In this document: one piece after another, positions 44,651 through 55,646 of the stretch
Layout: every line of letters begins with the position of its first letter
Position numbering within the stretch: position 1 is the stretch's first letter
Source of the DNA: Pollenia angustigena
Taxonomy: Eukaryota; Arthropoda; Insecta; Diptera; Polleniidae
Direction of reading: 5' to 3'
Assembly: GCA_930367215.1 (NCBI GenBank)
Contig: OV884059.1
Span: 229,957,803-230,021,802 of the forward strand
Length of the DNA: 64,000 nucleotides
Notes under the pieces: generated by a model
Databases searched by the model: none
What the model was told of the DNA's origin: nothing
The model's input: only the letters and a program-made list of their open reading frames with translations
Program-made: the position numbers and the translations under genes

Positions 44651-45312
44651 TTTTAGCCCTTAGTCTCATCTTTCCTGCTGAAATCGTTGGAGAGGATTTT
44701 GGACTACCATGTCAAGGGTACCATGGGGCCGACTATTTTCTCTGTTAATCAACACGCTTACACGAAAGGTAAATCAACTGAGACGGCACTCCATTCAGTT
44801 ATCTCACTGATTGAGAAGACCCTGAGCTATAAGGACTTCGCTATGGGTGTGCTCCAGGACGGGGGCACACTCTCATGCTAAAAACTGGATTGGTAACCTG
44901 CTACGGTGCAGAACTATATCTGCGACGTGGAGCAACTCCAGGATAATGAGGGCACACCGGGGGACTCCCCAGGGAGGGGTGCTCTCACCAATGCTTTGGA
45001 CACTTGTCATCAACGAACTTCGGGACGGGGCAGCAAAGATAACTGCATACGCAGATGACGTGGCGGTGATAGTTACTGGCAAGGATCTGAATCCTATTAG
45101 TTCTGTAATGGAGGCTACACTGGGGCGATGATCAACCAGGACTGGGAGTTAGTCCCGAGAAGATGGACCTAGTACTATTTACGAAAAGGTACAAAGTTGG
45201 TCCATGGAGGAAACCTAAACTAGGGGGTACTAGCCTAGAACTTAAACACCACACAAAGTACCTGGGAGTTATACTGGATAGCAAACTGTCGTGGAGATTG
45301 AATGTGGAGGAA

Positions 45313-46950
45313 AGCATAAATCCTAGATTTTTTAAGCTTGTTGTTCATAAACTCCTGCCGTTCTTGACATATTTGTATAATTCAATATTAACCAAGTCAG
45401 TTTTTCCTGATGCGTGGAAAAAAGCCAAAATTATTCCAATTTCCAAGAATAACAATGATTTCAGACCCATTGCAATACTTCCATTCCTGTCAAAAGCTTT
45501 GGAAAATATTATGAAAAGTCAAATTTGTGAATATCTGAGTAAACAAAAGCTATTAACTGATTATCAATCTGGATTTAGACAGGGAATGAGCTGTATTACT
45601 GTTCTCATTGACGTGGTGGAAGAACTTAGGTCTAAACTGGACAATGACATGGTATCTTTTCTTGTACTCCTAGATCATAGTAAAGCTTTTGACACTGTTG
45701 AACATCAGATTCTGTTATCTAAGCTCCAAAAGTTCTTCAATTTTTCCCCTACAGCCAGTAAATCGATTTTTTCGTATCTCCTTAATCGGAAGCAAACCGT
45801 TTTCTTGAATGGCTTAATGTCTAATTCCCTTGAAGTTAACAGAGGGGTTCCGCAGGGTTCTGTTTTGGGTCCCCTTCTGTTTTCGTTGTATATAAATGAT
45901 CTGCCAGATGTATTAACCCATTGTGGAATACAAATGTATGCTGACGATGTACAATTGTACTTAAGTACCAAAATAGACAGTGTAAGTTCTTGTATTAATC
46001 TCATAAACCATGATCTTAATAGAGTTCATCAATGGGCGTGCATGAATGGTTTGTGCATAAATCCATCGAAATCTAAATGCATTTTCATATCCAAAAATAA
46101 TAAGAAAGCACTTAATAACAATGCTTCATTATTTATCAACAATGATAAAATCGACTTTGTGCCATCGTCACCAAATTTAGGAATTACGTTTAATTCTGAA
46201 CTTTCTTGGTCAAATCATATCTGTATTATTGCAGGAAAAGTGCACGAAATGCTTAGGAACTTATGGGCTATTCAATCTTTCACTCCATTTAATATAAGAT
46301 TGTTACTAGCTAAAACTTATCTAATACCGGTTTTACTATATGGATGTGAAATATTTGCCAATTGCGACACCTCCGATTTTCATAGACTTGAGGTAACCTA
46401 TAATAATATAGCTAGATATGTATTTAACCGTAGGAGAACTGATAGTATTTCGCCGTACTCCTTTCAGCTTTATGACATGAGCTTTAAAAATCTACTAAAA
46501 TTTAAAAGCCTCCTCATGATGCATAAAATAATATATATACAGGAGCCCGAATATTTATTTAAGAGAATAATTTTTGCCAAATCTCCACGCGGTAAAAATT
46601 TGATTTCTCAAAAATATAGATATCTTATCTCTTCGAGACAATTTTTTAACTACACAATTAGTCTCTGGAACAAATTACCATCACGTTTTCAAACACAAAG
46701 CAACACGTTGGCCTTTAAGAAGGAATTATTAAAGTATTCTAAAAATCTTTAATATAGCTTAAATATATCTATATCCATTTAATTATTAATTGTTTTTATT
46801 GTATAACTTAATTTTTTAATTCAATTCTTATATGTTAAATTTATATGTTAAATTGCCATGTAACTTACTATCACTGTAAATTATAAGATTTATATCTTGT
46901 TGTGATAGGTATTGAAATAAAATAAATAAATAGAAAATAAAAAAAAAAAG
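45313..46950 (+). mobile_element. 5'-truncated CR1/Crack-like LINE inside LOA-2
   Basis: LOA-2 coding sequence stops at SWRLNVEE (45312) and resumes at gtgaaaaggcaacgaatg after an A-rich tail (aataaaataaataaatag then poly-A, about 46917-46949). Between them is the 3' part of a different LINE with a 3' UTR of about 165 bases. 5' truncation and the A-rich tail are normal for target-primed insertion. A short AAAG may be the target duplication. Confidence 0.85.
45316..46752 (+). CDS. Reverse transcriptase of the CR1/Crack-like LINE, N-truncated
   Basis: An uninterrupted frame of about 478 residues that, by chance, continues in frame from LOA-2 (the whole open frame is 45163-46752). RT blocks: IIPISKNNNDFRPIAILP, LLTDYQSGFRQGMS, LVLLDHSKAFDTVEHQ (first Asp), RGVPQGSVLGPLLF, MYADDVQLY (catalytic YADD at about 45937-45948), then a thumb region and a C-terminal ISLWNKLPSRF...FKKELLKY. 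These are CR1/Crack-type motifs as I recall them. The endonuclease is missing, so this copy cannot move alone. The open RT suggests a fairly recent insertion compared with the decayed LOA-2 around it. Confidence 0.8.
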   Translation: MNPRFFKLVVHKLLPFLTYLYNSILTKSVFPDAWKKAKIIPISKNNNDFRPIAILPFLSKALENIMKSQICEYLSKQKLLTDYQSGFRQGMSCITVLIDVVEELRSKLDNDMVSFLVLLDHSKAFDTVEHQILLSKLQKFFNFSPTASKSIFSYLLNRKQTVFLNGLMSNSLEVNRGVPQGSVLGPLLFSLYINDLPDVLTHCGIQMYADDVQLYLSTKIDSVSSCINLINHDLNRVHQWACMNGLCINPSKSKCIFISKNNKKALNNNASLFINNDKIDFVPSSPNLGITFNSELSWSNHICIIAGKVHEMLRNLWAIQSFTPFNIRLLLAKTYLIPVLLYGCEIFANCDTSDFHRLEVTYNNIARYVFNRRRTDSISPYSFQLYDMSFKNLLKFKSLLMMHKIIYIQEPEYLFKRIIFAKSPRGKNLISQKYRYLISSRQFFNYTISLWNKLPSRFQTQSNTLAFKKELLKYSKNL

Positions 46951-47457
46951 GGTGAAAAGGCAACGAATGAACTCTACGCATGTAAGGGAACGCTGGGCAA
47001 AACGTGGGTTTAACCCCTGCTCTTACACATTAAGTCTAAACAGCGGTGGCGAGACCAATCTTACTCTACGGGATACTTGTGTGGTGGACGGCCTTTGATA
47101 AGATATCGTACCGGAATATGCTAACGCGCGTACACCGGTGCTTTGCATAGTACACTGACTGCGGCACTGGATGTGATCATGGACTTGCAACCGATTCATT
47201 TTAGTAGTAGAAGGAACTGCAAGGAAGTTTGCGATCCGCTTAAAGGCGATGGGACAATTTGCATACAGACCTTATGATCATGGCAGTATTATAAGGGAAA
47301 TAGATTATAGCAGTGATTACACCATTCCGAGACTGACATTTAGAAGGAAACCCCGAGTTACCTTGGAGAAGGAAGGCTGGTTGGCAGGACTCTGATCTGG
47401 CCATAAGACCTTCAGTTTCTACACTGACGGCTCCAAAATGGAGGAAGGAGTTGGAGC

Positions 47458-48521
47458 CAGTGTTACCGTTCGCCCGACTAAAGTCGCAATTTGACCCTTT
47501 TTCAGCGGTATGCGACTTTTTGTGAGACTTTTTTTTATCACCGACTTTTGCGACTATTTTAATTTTTCTGCTACTTTTTACCCTTTTTGTTAAGATTCTT
47601 ACAAAACATTCAATTTTCTTATTATTTGTATCAAAAAGAAAAAATTCGTCAAAATAGCCTCGTCAAAATTTAAAAACAATTCATTAATTATTGTTCATTC
47701 GGCAACACTTTTATTACATTTTTGCAACCTTGTCATGTATACAGCGTATTTGAGGCGAATTCAGTTCAAGGTGGTGGCAAGTTTTGACAGTTCGGACCAA
47801 TGTGTTTTAATTTGTCAGTGTTTTGTTAGAAATGGTTGACATTTTGAATCGTAAACACCAGCAATTCAATGCAAAAAACCTCTGTTGTTTCTGTTGGTTT
47901 TGGATTGTTGTAGTCTTAGCACCACCTGTAATTTTCGAATCGTAAACACTAGCAAGGCAATGTAAAAACATGCAATTCAATGCTGTCATCTTTAAATTTA
48001 ATAGACAAAGATATAGAAGACTGGATTCCCTGTGATGAACTTATTTCTAATTATAGAAATAAAATTTAAAAAAGTAGTATTTATGTAGGTATGTTAAGAA
48101 AAAGAAATATTGCGCCAAGATCAAACGAACGGAATTAAAGTAAAATTTTCAAGGGGCTTTAATTGGACAAGTTTAAATTTTGTCAAAAATATATTAACCT
48201 TAACTTTTTTGGCTTGTTTTTAAACAGATATTCTACTCCTTTGACCTTGGCAGCATACGACAAATTTATTAAACTTAAGTAAATGTTTTCACTATACATG
48301 AAAACATGGACAAACATGTATGTACATTGTTATGAAATATGATAAAAATGAATTCTGCAATAAGCTTTTTGTTTCAATTGTTTTGTTATGCTTTTTATTA
48401 ATAAAAAACGTTAAAAAAAAGATGTGCGACTTTTATTTTCTGAAACGACTTTTTTGTACGACTTTATTTTTATAAAACAACCTTTTGTGCGACTTTTCAA
48501 AAATTTCTAACGGTAACCCTG
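47458..48521. mobile_element. 1064-bp hAT-like MITE in LOA-2 RNase H
   Basis: CAGTGTTACCGTTCG and the right end (ctaacggtaaccctg) are inverse complements with two mismatches; GTTGGAGC is repeated exactly at 47450-47457 and 48522-48529. Removing it restores GVGAAVYCEELG in the RNase H. The gcgacttttt motif recurs several times near both ends. Confidence 0.9.
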
Positions 48522-49420
48522 GTTGGAGCTGCAGTCTACTGCGAGGAACTAGGTATTCGGGAATCTTACAAGCTTTCCGATTACTGCAGCATATTCCAGG
48601 CGGAGATATTTGCAAAATGGCTGCTGATTTGGCACGTGGTTCTAGTACTAGGTACTCGCACGTGAACTTTTTCATCGATAGTCAGGCGGCGATCAGGGCG
48701 ATATCCGCTGATTATTTATACTCTTCTATCGTCCAGGAGTGTAGGGACTCGATAGAAAGACTCTGTGCTAATAGTAGAGGTCACATCTACTGGGTTCGCG
48801 GCCACCAGGGCATAGAAGGCAACGAGAAGGCGGACGAATTGGCGAAACGGGGGTCAATTGACCATACGATAGCGTGATGGCCATTCCGGCTCCAATTCAG
48901 AATATTAGGAGAGATACGGACTCTGCTATACGAATGAGATCAGAGGCGATTTGGGAAAACACCAGAACGTGCCGGGTTTCCAAGGTAATGTGGGGATCCT
49001 ATGATCCAGAGTCGACGAAAACTCTCTTGTCGGTTTTATAACGGGTAGGTTTTATAACGGGTCATTGTTGGACTACGGTATACGCCTAGAGGGCCAGGCG
49101 ACTGAATAGTGACTGTATATTCTCTGGGGTACCAGGGGAAAAGGAGATCGTAGAGCATTTACCATGCTACTGTCCGGCACTCGTGCGCTCCAGGGCGAAA
49201 TGTCGGGGAGATCATTACTTCCAAGGTCTCGGGGAAGTCTCTGGAATTGGGTTAATGAGACTCCTGGCATTCGTCAAGAGTGTGGGGTACTCTGAGTACC
49301 ATCACATCGGAATAACTATTTTCTAACCTTCTTCTGCGGGTTATCGTACAACGTGGTAACGCTAGGGTCCTATTTGGACTATGCGGGGTCTTTGTGACCG
49401 GCCACTCTAACCTAACGAAC

Positions 49421-49776
49421 TTTTATTAAATTTACTTTAATTTACTACTGATTCGTTTCCGACATCGAGAACCAAATAAGGCTGAATTCCTGGGATTAAC
49501 ATATTGTGGGTATTACAGTATCGAAGGTATAAAATGCTGGCTGGGTATGTTACATACCGTCGGAAAGGTTAATTTGTCTAGTTTTTTAGCATAAGTTTTA
49601 TTTTTAAGGTTTTAGAAACACTTGAACACAAATAGGAACAAATTCAAAATAGTGCATAATCTAAAAAAACTGGTCACTCGCGGCCCAGAAAGCGACCAAA
49701 AGTACATTAAAGGAAAAGACATTAGATTTCTTTTGGGCAAAATAAAAAAAACTTTTAAATTTAAAAAAAAAACTTA
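49421..49776. other. Unit 1 DNA between LOA-2 and the next MITE
   Basis: AT-rich, no recognised feature. Confidence 0.45.
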
Positions 49777-49990
49777 GACCGCATTTACATCTATGCAATT
49801 AACGACGAGTTTTTTTTTCTATTTTCTTTTAAAGTAGTTTCTACGAAACTCTTTTCACATTTACATTTACATTTTTTTCAAGCATTTTTTCAATCCCGTT
49901 TTCTTCCCTACACCTCTTGCTAACAAACAAAAAGTTGCATGCGAAAGTTGCAGCAAGTTGCGTCGTTAATTGCATAAAGTAAAAATGGTC
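49777..49990. mobile_element. 214-bp PIF/Harbinger-like MITE, TTA duplication
   Basis: GACCGCATTTACATCTATGC at the left mirrors the right end (gcataaagtaaaaatggtc); both arms share tgcaattaacgacg. TTA flanks both sides (49774-49776, 49991-49993). Confidence 0.75.
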
Positions 49991-50727
49991 TTAAACAAAT
50001 TTTTTTTTTCAAAAAATTGATCAAATAGCTTTCTAAGCGACTTGGGACGAATTTTGCTAACACCAATAGGTAAATTGTCAAACTTTGAGCCCGTCTAACT
50101 CAGAAACTTTTTGACCGATCTTGTTGAAAATTTATGTCTAAACTACTATCCAATTGGACTAACCTTTGCAAATTTCATCGGAAGACATCGATTTCAAAAT
50201 TGGGTCACTTGACATGAAATCCCCCATACATGGGTCATTCTACGATAAGAGGTTACCTGATATTATGAATGGCGGCGTAATAAAAATATTTAAAATTATG
50301 ATTTTCTTCAATATAATCGTAATTAATCAGGAAGTTTGAATGCATGTTTAATAATGGCCAGTCATGTTATCTACTTTTTCCGGTATTTTAAATAACCAGG
50401 GGATATACTCTACACAGGGTAAAGACATGACCACCAGGATAAGATACCTTACTTTAAGCGGAAGGATAAATTGAAAACAAACCTTATTTTCGTAAGAATC
50501 AACTTTAATTATTCAATATTTGATGATAGTTTAAAACAAAACAAAATTTGGATAACTCCATAGAGTATTTTTTTATGTTACTTAAAAACAAAAATTCTTA
50601 ACATCTGCTTACATAAACGTAGTCGAAAAAAAGCTAATTATTTCATTTCCTTCGTTTACAAGCTGGCATGCCTTCTAGGTAACTGCTTGATAACAATACT
50701 GAGAAGATACTTTATTAGTGGTTCGTC

Positions 50728-51048
50728 TTAAGATTCTCTTTCAGGCCCATATACATAATCAACATTAAGGCGCGGTTTGGTTTTCATGAAAGCAAAATCC
50801 AAGGTGCAGACCACAAAATACTTGTATACTTCAAGATCACAGAAACAGCTTAAGCTCTTCATTGTCAATTTATTGGGGCATCCAGTAATTTGTTGGACCT
50901 TCATAGTGGCTGAGAAGCTTTTAGAACTTTTTATAATAAGTCCCTCTTCTTTCTTTAAAATGTCTTCGTCATCAATTACATTTGGACAGCGATGAATTGT
51001 CATTCCCAGCTCCAACAAGTCTATCAGTAGTCCTTTTGCACGTCGCAC
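50728..51048 (-). pseudogene. Possible transposon-associated protein fragment, unknown
   Basis: A 106-codon open frame with MKVQQITGCPNKLTMKSLSC then FCDLEVYKYF, and LNVDYVYGPE near the end. The KV-Q-I ... LSCFC pattern recalls the C-terminal region of uncharacterised arthropod transposon-associated proteins, but I cannot name the family. A partial second copy starts at the matching place in unit 2 and leaves the window. Confidence 0.35.
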
Positions 51049-51218
51049 CTACTCCATCAGGCGCGCCCTTGCCGTGACCGGCTTCGTGGTAATTCCACGT
51101 GAATTTTACTTAATTTAGGTAAAGTTCTTGCAATTTGGTTGCCAGTGCATAAAACATAAAAAACGAATATTGGATTTGATTAAAAAGTTGGTTAGCACGA
51201 TTTTGTATAAATCTTGAA

Positions 51219-51471
51219 TGTCAGAACGTTAATATGGCAACTAAAGAAAGAACTTGACTACCTTCTATTATTGTATAATGCAACATATGTATGTTAGTGT
51301 TATATCTTCTACCAATAAAACGCAAGATACAATTTCAGCTATTGTCAATACAACTTTATTCCTTTACTTTTCATGTGACAATGCGGTTTTTTCTTATTTA
51401 GGTTAAGTTTACAAAACTGAGTTGCCAGATTATATACCATACTTCAGTGATGCCCTCCCTTGAACCCCACA
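51219..51471 (-). repeat. Putative 3' LTR of the Ty3/gypsy fragment (253 bp)
   Basis: On the minus strand it begins TGTGGGGTTCAAGGG right after a polypurine tract (tagggggaagagt, about 51472-51484) and ends GTTCTGACA at 51219, giving TGT...ACA ends. It contains tatataatc and a polyadenylation-like aataaag. It lies about 80 bases past the pol stop, as expected without env. No second LTR is in the window to confirm it. Confidence 0.6.
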
Positions 51472-51554
51472 ACTCTTCCCCCTATAATAAAATAACAATT
51501 AATTCATTACAAATTTATTTTACAAAATCCTGCACATGATATAAGTTAAATTTT

Positions 51555-53016
51555 CTACTCTGTACCTATCTCAAACTCTTCCAAATGTTTCGGTGGCCGC
51601 CTAACTCTGACAGACCGCCTAAGTTCCTCATTTACGATGTTTCCTTGATCTGAGGTGCCCCTGTTCTCTGGTGTTGACGATGTCGAAACTGCTGATGGCA
51701 AATCGAGACATTTATCTTCCGTGATCACAGCCGATCCTATTTCCACTTCCCGTTCAGGTTGTTCTGCGCTTACCCTTTCTTCGTCGGTTTCTTTATCATA
51801 ATCACTTAAATTGTCTCCAATCTTTCTAATTTGATCTACATGTCTTTTCCACACTCGCCCGTCATCTAGAATAATCTCATAGTTTAAACTCCCAACCTTT
51901 CTTACTATTTTTCCAAACTGCCATTTGTTACTTGATAAATAATTACGAACTGCAACTCTCTCTTCCTCTTGGAATTCTCTTTCGACTTTCCCGTCATCAG
52001 TTGTTTGATTTCCTTGCGGTAGTAATAGATCTAGACGGTTCTTAATTTGTCTGCCCAACATCAGCATTGCCGGCGAGCTTCCCGTTTGTGTATGTATAGA
52101 ACGACGGTAAGCCAGTAAAATTTTTGCTACTTGTGCCTTTAAATTCTGGGGAGTACATTTAAGTGATTTCAATTTGTTCTTTATCGTCTGCACAAATCTT
52201 TCTGCTAACCCATTGGTCGCTGGATGGTACGGGGCCCCTTGTTTGTGCTTTATTCCATTGTTCTTTAAAAATTCCTGGAATTGGGCCGAATTAAATTGCG
52301 TCCCATGATCGCTCACTAATACGTTCGGAATGCCCATCCTTGCAAATATTTCACGACAAACGTCAATTGTAGATTCTGCAGTAATGTTCGATATTACAAA
52401 AACTTCGGGCCACTTGGTAAAGGCATCCACCAGTACGAACAAATATCTTCCTAAAATTGGGCCAGCAAAGTCCACGTGTACACGTTCAAATGGTTTGCTA
52501 GCAGGATTCCAGCTATGTATTGGTTTTTGCTTTCGAGGTTCTGCTCTATTTATTTGACACTGCACACAATTTTTTACCAACTCTTCAATATCATTATCTA
52601 ATCTTGGCCACCAACAATATCCCCGCGCTAAACTTTTCATCTTGTTTATACCAAAATGTGCAGAATGAAGTTCTTTCAATACTCTATCACGTAAAGACCT
52701 GGGAATGTATACCCGTATCCCCCGTAGTAGACACCCTTGTTGAAGTGTATATTCCGTTTGTGGAATTCCAAAGCGATCTTTGTCTGGGCATTGACGTCCA
52801 AATTTTAGGCAGTTCAGTAACAAACCAATGTCTTTTTCTTTTCCAGTTTCCTTACTTAACTCTTTCACAGTAACTGGTAAATTCTGAATTCTTTCAATTT
52901 CTATTATATTTATTTCCTCTATTTGATCGTTCTTTCTTTCCTCCGGTAATCTTGAGATAGCATCCGCATTTGCATTCTCTTTTGATTTTCTTACCTCAAT
53001 ACTGTAATCAAACGAT
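51555..53016 (-). pseudogene. Ty3/gypsy pol fragment: RNase H end and integrase
   Basis: The minus frame begins at the duplication junction within the last part of RNase H (FDYSIEVRKSKENANADAIS, then RLP). It continues through the H2C2 zinc finger (HSAHFGINKMK ... CVQCQ), the integrase core (first Asp in HVDFAGP, second in VSDHGTQF, Glu in NGLAERF) and a chromo/GPY-type C-terminal module (VRNYLSSNKWQFGKIVRKVG). Protease, RT and most of RNase H are absent; no env-like ORF lies between pol and the LTR. The frame stays open through the junction to 53183, but residues before FDYS are antisense of LOA-2 ORF1, not gypsy. An old endogenous fragment, not a working element. Confidence 0.85.
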
Positions 53017-54748
53017 TGGCAGTATGTATAAAATGCATCTGATGGTAAAGAAAATGGAAGAACAAAAAAATCAAAGCCGAGCGGTAATATACGCCCAAAC
53101 GTCGGTGTTAGCAGTGACTGCGACCACCGGCGGGAACGGTGGAGAACCAGTATCTTCTCTGCGTGTCGCCAGCGGTCACACATTATTTTCCGTGGTTAAG
53201 GCACCTTATGGTGGAAGTATTAAAGATGCCAAAAACGTTAACATGACACTTACGGATGCCGTTGTCGATTCAGACTCGGATATCGATAGCGTCAAAACGA
53301 ATTCCTCTAAAGAGGAACTTGAGCTGCTAAATTCGCCTAGCACATCTCGGGGAGCCCATTCTACAAATAGGAACAGGCCCAAGAGGAGCAAGGAAAGACT
53401 TAGAGCTCTATCGGAATATTAAGCTGAGGTCCGGATACAGCATCGGCTTGACCACCAATCCAACCTTTTCAATGATGAGAAAGAACGGATAAAGTGGGCC
53501 ACGTGGGCGATTGCAGAAGACCGAGCTCACTTTTCCAAGAACCCTAAATATGCTGCCAAAAATCATGGTTTCTTCAATTGCATTGAAAAAGCCGTGAAGA
53601 AGAACATGCAGGGAAAAAGACAGCGGTCAATTGAAGCACAGCCGCGAATAACGTTTTAAGTTACAAAATAATAATTTTTCAGGAGAGCAAAAAAACGTTT
53701 TTTCTATTATTAAAAATAATGATAATAAAAACTTTAATGCAAAAGGCTATTAAAACATTATTCCGCACTGCAAAACCATTTCGGTTTCATCATTTTGTTA
53801 GTAACTTGCAATGTTCTTCCACTGGCTGACACTTTGTACGCCGTTTTGAAGGCGTTAAGGTGCATAGTTTTGGTTGATTTGATGTTTAAACTGTGTAAGA
53901 GAGTAAGGTTAATGGTTATCTGCAAAAAAACAGGTTTTGCAAAATGTGGCGTTTACAACGTTATTCGCGGCTGTGCTTCAATTGATGAGTCTCCATCTGC
54001 CGCAAATTCTAAGGAGACAAAAAAATCCAAGAAAAACCGCGAGGAGATCAGACCCTCGACATCGAAAGCTGCAACTGAACCGTTGCCAAAGGGTGCAAGA
54101 GTCAGTAAAGTGGCCAAACGTCCTCTAAGCGTGGCACTTCTCAACATGAGCAACCCCTTTGGTCAAGTGTCCACAGAGCGGTGGAAGATGGTAGAGTTGA
54201 ATATTTTCAACGAAATCGTTGCTAAGATGGAAGCCGAACCTGGAAGACCGCTGACCTCCTTTGATGGGGCTGGATGGTTCAACGGAGTGAAGCTTATCAG
54301 CTGTAAGGACGAATGAATTAAAGGTGTTATTAAGAAACTCAAGGGCCTGTGGTCGGATGCACAACCTAAGATTGTGAATCGATCACACATTCCTGCTGTT
54401 CCGAAGGCGAAGGTGAATTTTACGCGTATTGTAAAACCGGAGGTCGCTCTTCGTCTCCTACAAAATCAGAATCCCGATATTCCCACTAAAGAATGGAGGA
54501 TTCTGCATGTACAAAAAGGCAATTAAGACGGGCAGAACTACATACTCCAGATTACAAAAGAGGCAGAAGACCTTTTGTATCCTCGGTATGGAAAAATGTC
54601 TTGGGGAGTAGAAAGTGTGTTTCTTCGATTAAAGAAACGACATCCACAGGACTCCAACCACAACACACTAGAGGTTGATGAAGTGGAGCGTGATCTGGCG
54701 GCTGCCACTGCGGCCACTTCTGGACTGAGTCTAGGTGAGACGGCCAAA
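53017..54748 (+). pseudogene. LOA-2 ORF1, copy 2, broken
   Basis: Open from the junction (SMYKMHLMVKKMEEQKNQ) to the same stop at 53420-53422, then the same frameshifts as copy 1. The upstream in-frame ATG at 52970 lies in gypsy DNA and gives a chance fusion. Confidence 0.7.
53635..53977. mobile_element. 343-bp TIR element, copy 2
   Basis: Identical to 40535-40877, with TCAATTGA on both sides. Confidence 0.85.
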
Positions 54749-55101
54749 TAGGATGGAGCCGACCCCGAGCGAGTGATCTTAGATCCTGCAAGTCAACCTC
54801 CAGCATTGTAAGATGGCATCGATCGAACTCCTCCTCACGTTAGAGGAGGGTCGCTACGACGTGGCTTCCACAGGAAATCGGGTATCTGGATTGAAGTCAC
54901 GTAATTTTAATACATACTTCTCAAAAGTGGTAGGTAGAATACGATCTGCAATACTTGTTAGGAAGATGACAGAGATGACATCATACTCCTTGCATCATCC
55001 TATATGCCACACGACAGAGATGCCCCACCAGTAGAACTCCACAGACTAGTCGAGAAAGCTTGTAGAAGGAAAAAAAAACTGGTGGTGAGCACGGATGCTA
55101 A

Positions 55102-55646
55102 AGGGCTTAATAAACCACACAAATGGCTTGGCAAACATGTCAAAATTTTACGTTGGTACAAATATTTTGTGTTGTTAATTGGGGTGTTTGCTGTTTGGAC
55201 AAACATCTGAAGCAATGTTTGAAAAAATATTAAAAATTTTTAAAATTGGCCAGACATGTTGGATATTTGTCAAACTTGTTGTGGCGTTTAATGCTAAATG
55301 TATTCATTTCAACGAAAACTTTGCAGAGTGAAGACGTTGAAAAGGAGCAATAAAATAATTTTAAATAGAGAATTGATTTTTTTTAGCACTATTGCTTGTC
55401 GCAAAACAGATCGATGTTTTAATCGCTTTTTAATTTATATTCTTTGCCTTTATTTTATATTTTTTCTCCCTTTTAAGTAAAAAACAACAAAATTGCCGCG
55501 GCACTATCGGCGTCTGCATTCATTGAAAACAAAACAAAAATGAAAATTAATGTTTGTACGAAGAACATTTGTGTTGTTTTTTGGCAAACACCAAACGGAA
55601 ACAATGTGTGTGTTTGTCAAGCATTTTGTGTGGTTTATTATGCCCT
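55102..55646. mobile_element. 545-bp Harbinger-like MITE, copy 2
   Basis: Same as 42002-42546, TAA on both sides. Confidence 0.9.

Larger units (their letters stand above)
41700..49300 (+). pseudogene. LOA-2 ORF2 (EN-RT-RNase H), copy 1, broken and interrupted
   Basis: Recognisable pieces in order: endonuclease SSYMPHDRDAPPVELHRLV then STDA|NAHHTLWGSK (split by the MITE at 42002); the linker region 42730-43000; RT start VKWAIDSFQPYKSHGLDKII (43093-43160, with a stop); PKD at 43305 before an insertion; NQHAYTKGKSTETALHS (44740-44800); a deletion removing the first catalytic Asp block; RGTPQGGVLSPMLW and AYADDVAV (44955-45065); LGVILDSKLSWRLNVEE, then the Crack-like LINE; YACKGTLGKTWV (46980-47010); RNase H FYTDGSKMEEGVGA|AVYC split by the hAT-like MITE; FIDSQAAIRAIS, WVRGHQGIEGNEKADELAKR (48660-48850). 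Many stops; not functional. Confidence 0.8.
39894..49420 (+). mobile_element. Dead LOA-type LINE (LOA-2), copy 1, with five insertions
   Basis: ORF1, endonuclease, RT, RNase H and a (CTAAC)n-ended 3' UTR can be followed through frameshifts, stops and small deletions. It is related to LOA-1 but divergent (for example VEKATNELYACKG versus VEKAIVAMYACRG). Insertions lie at 40535-40877, 42002-42546, about 43315-44650, about 45315-46950 and 47458-48521. The 5' boundary is uncertain, because the duplication edge at 39917 lies inside the first codons of ORF1. Confidence 0.8.
39917..53016. repeat. Tandem duplication, copy 1 (13.1-kb unit)
   Basis: From t39917 every base matches copy 2 starting at t53017; just upstream the two sequences differ (gaaca versus acgat). 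The offset is 13100 and grows to 13101, 13102 and 13103 through one-base homopolymer differences near 43891, 48413 and 49998. Substitutions I saw: 41741 A / 54841 T, 42860 T / 55960 A, 50677 A / 63780 C. All nested insertions occur at the same sites in both copies, so the whole block was duplicated after they were in place. Confidence 0.95.

Noticed and set aside
53017..53183. N-terminus of the 542-codon minus frame as part of gypsy pol
   Set aside because: These bases are the complement of LOA-2 ORF1 and also occur at 39917-40083 without gypsy.
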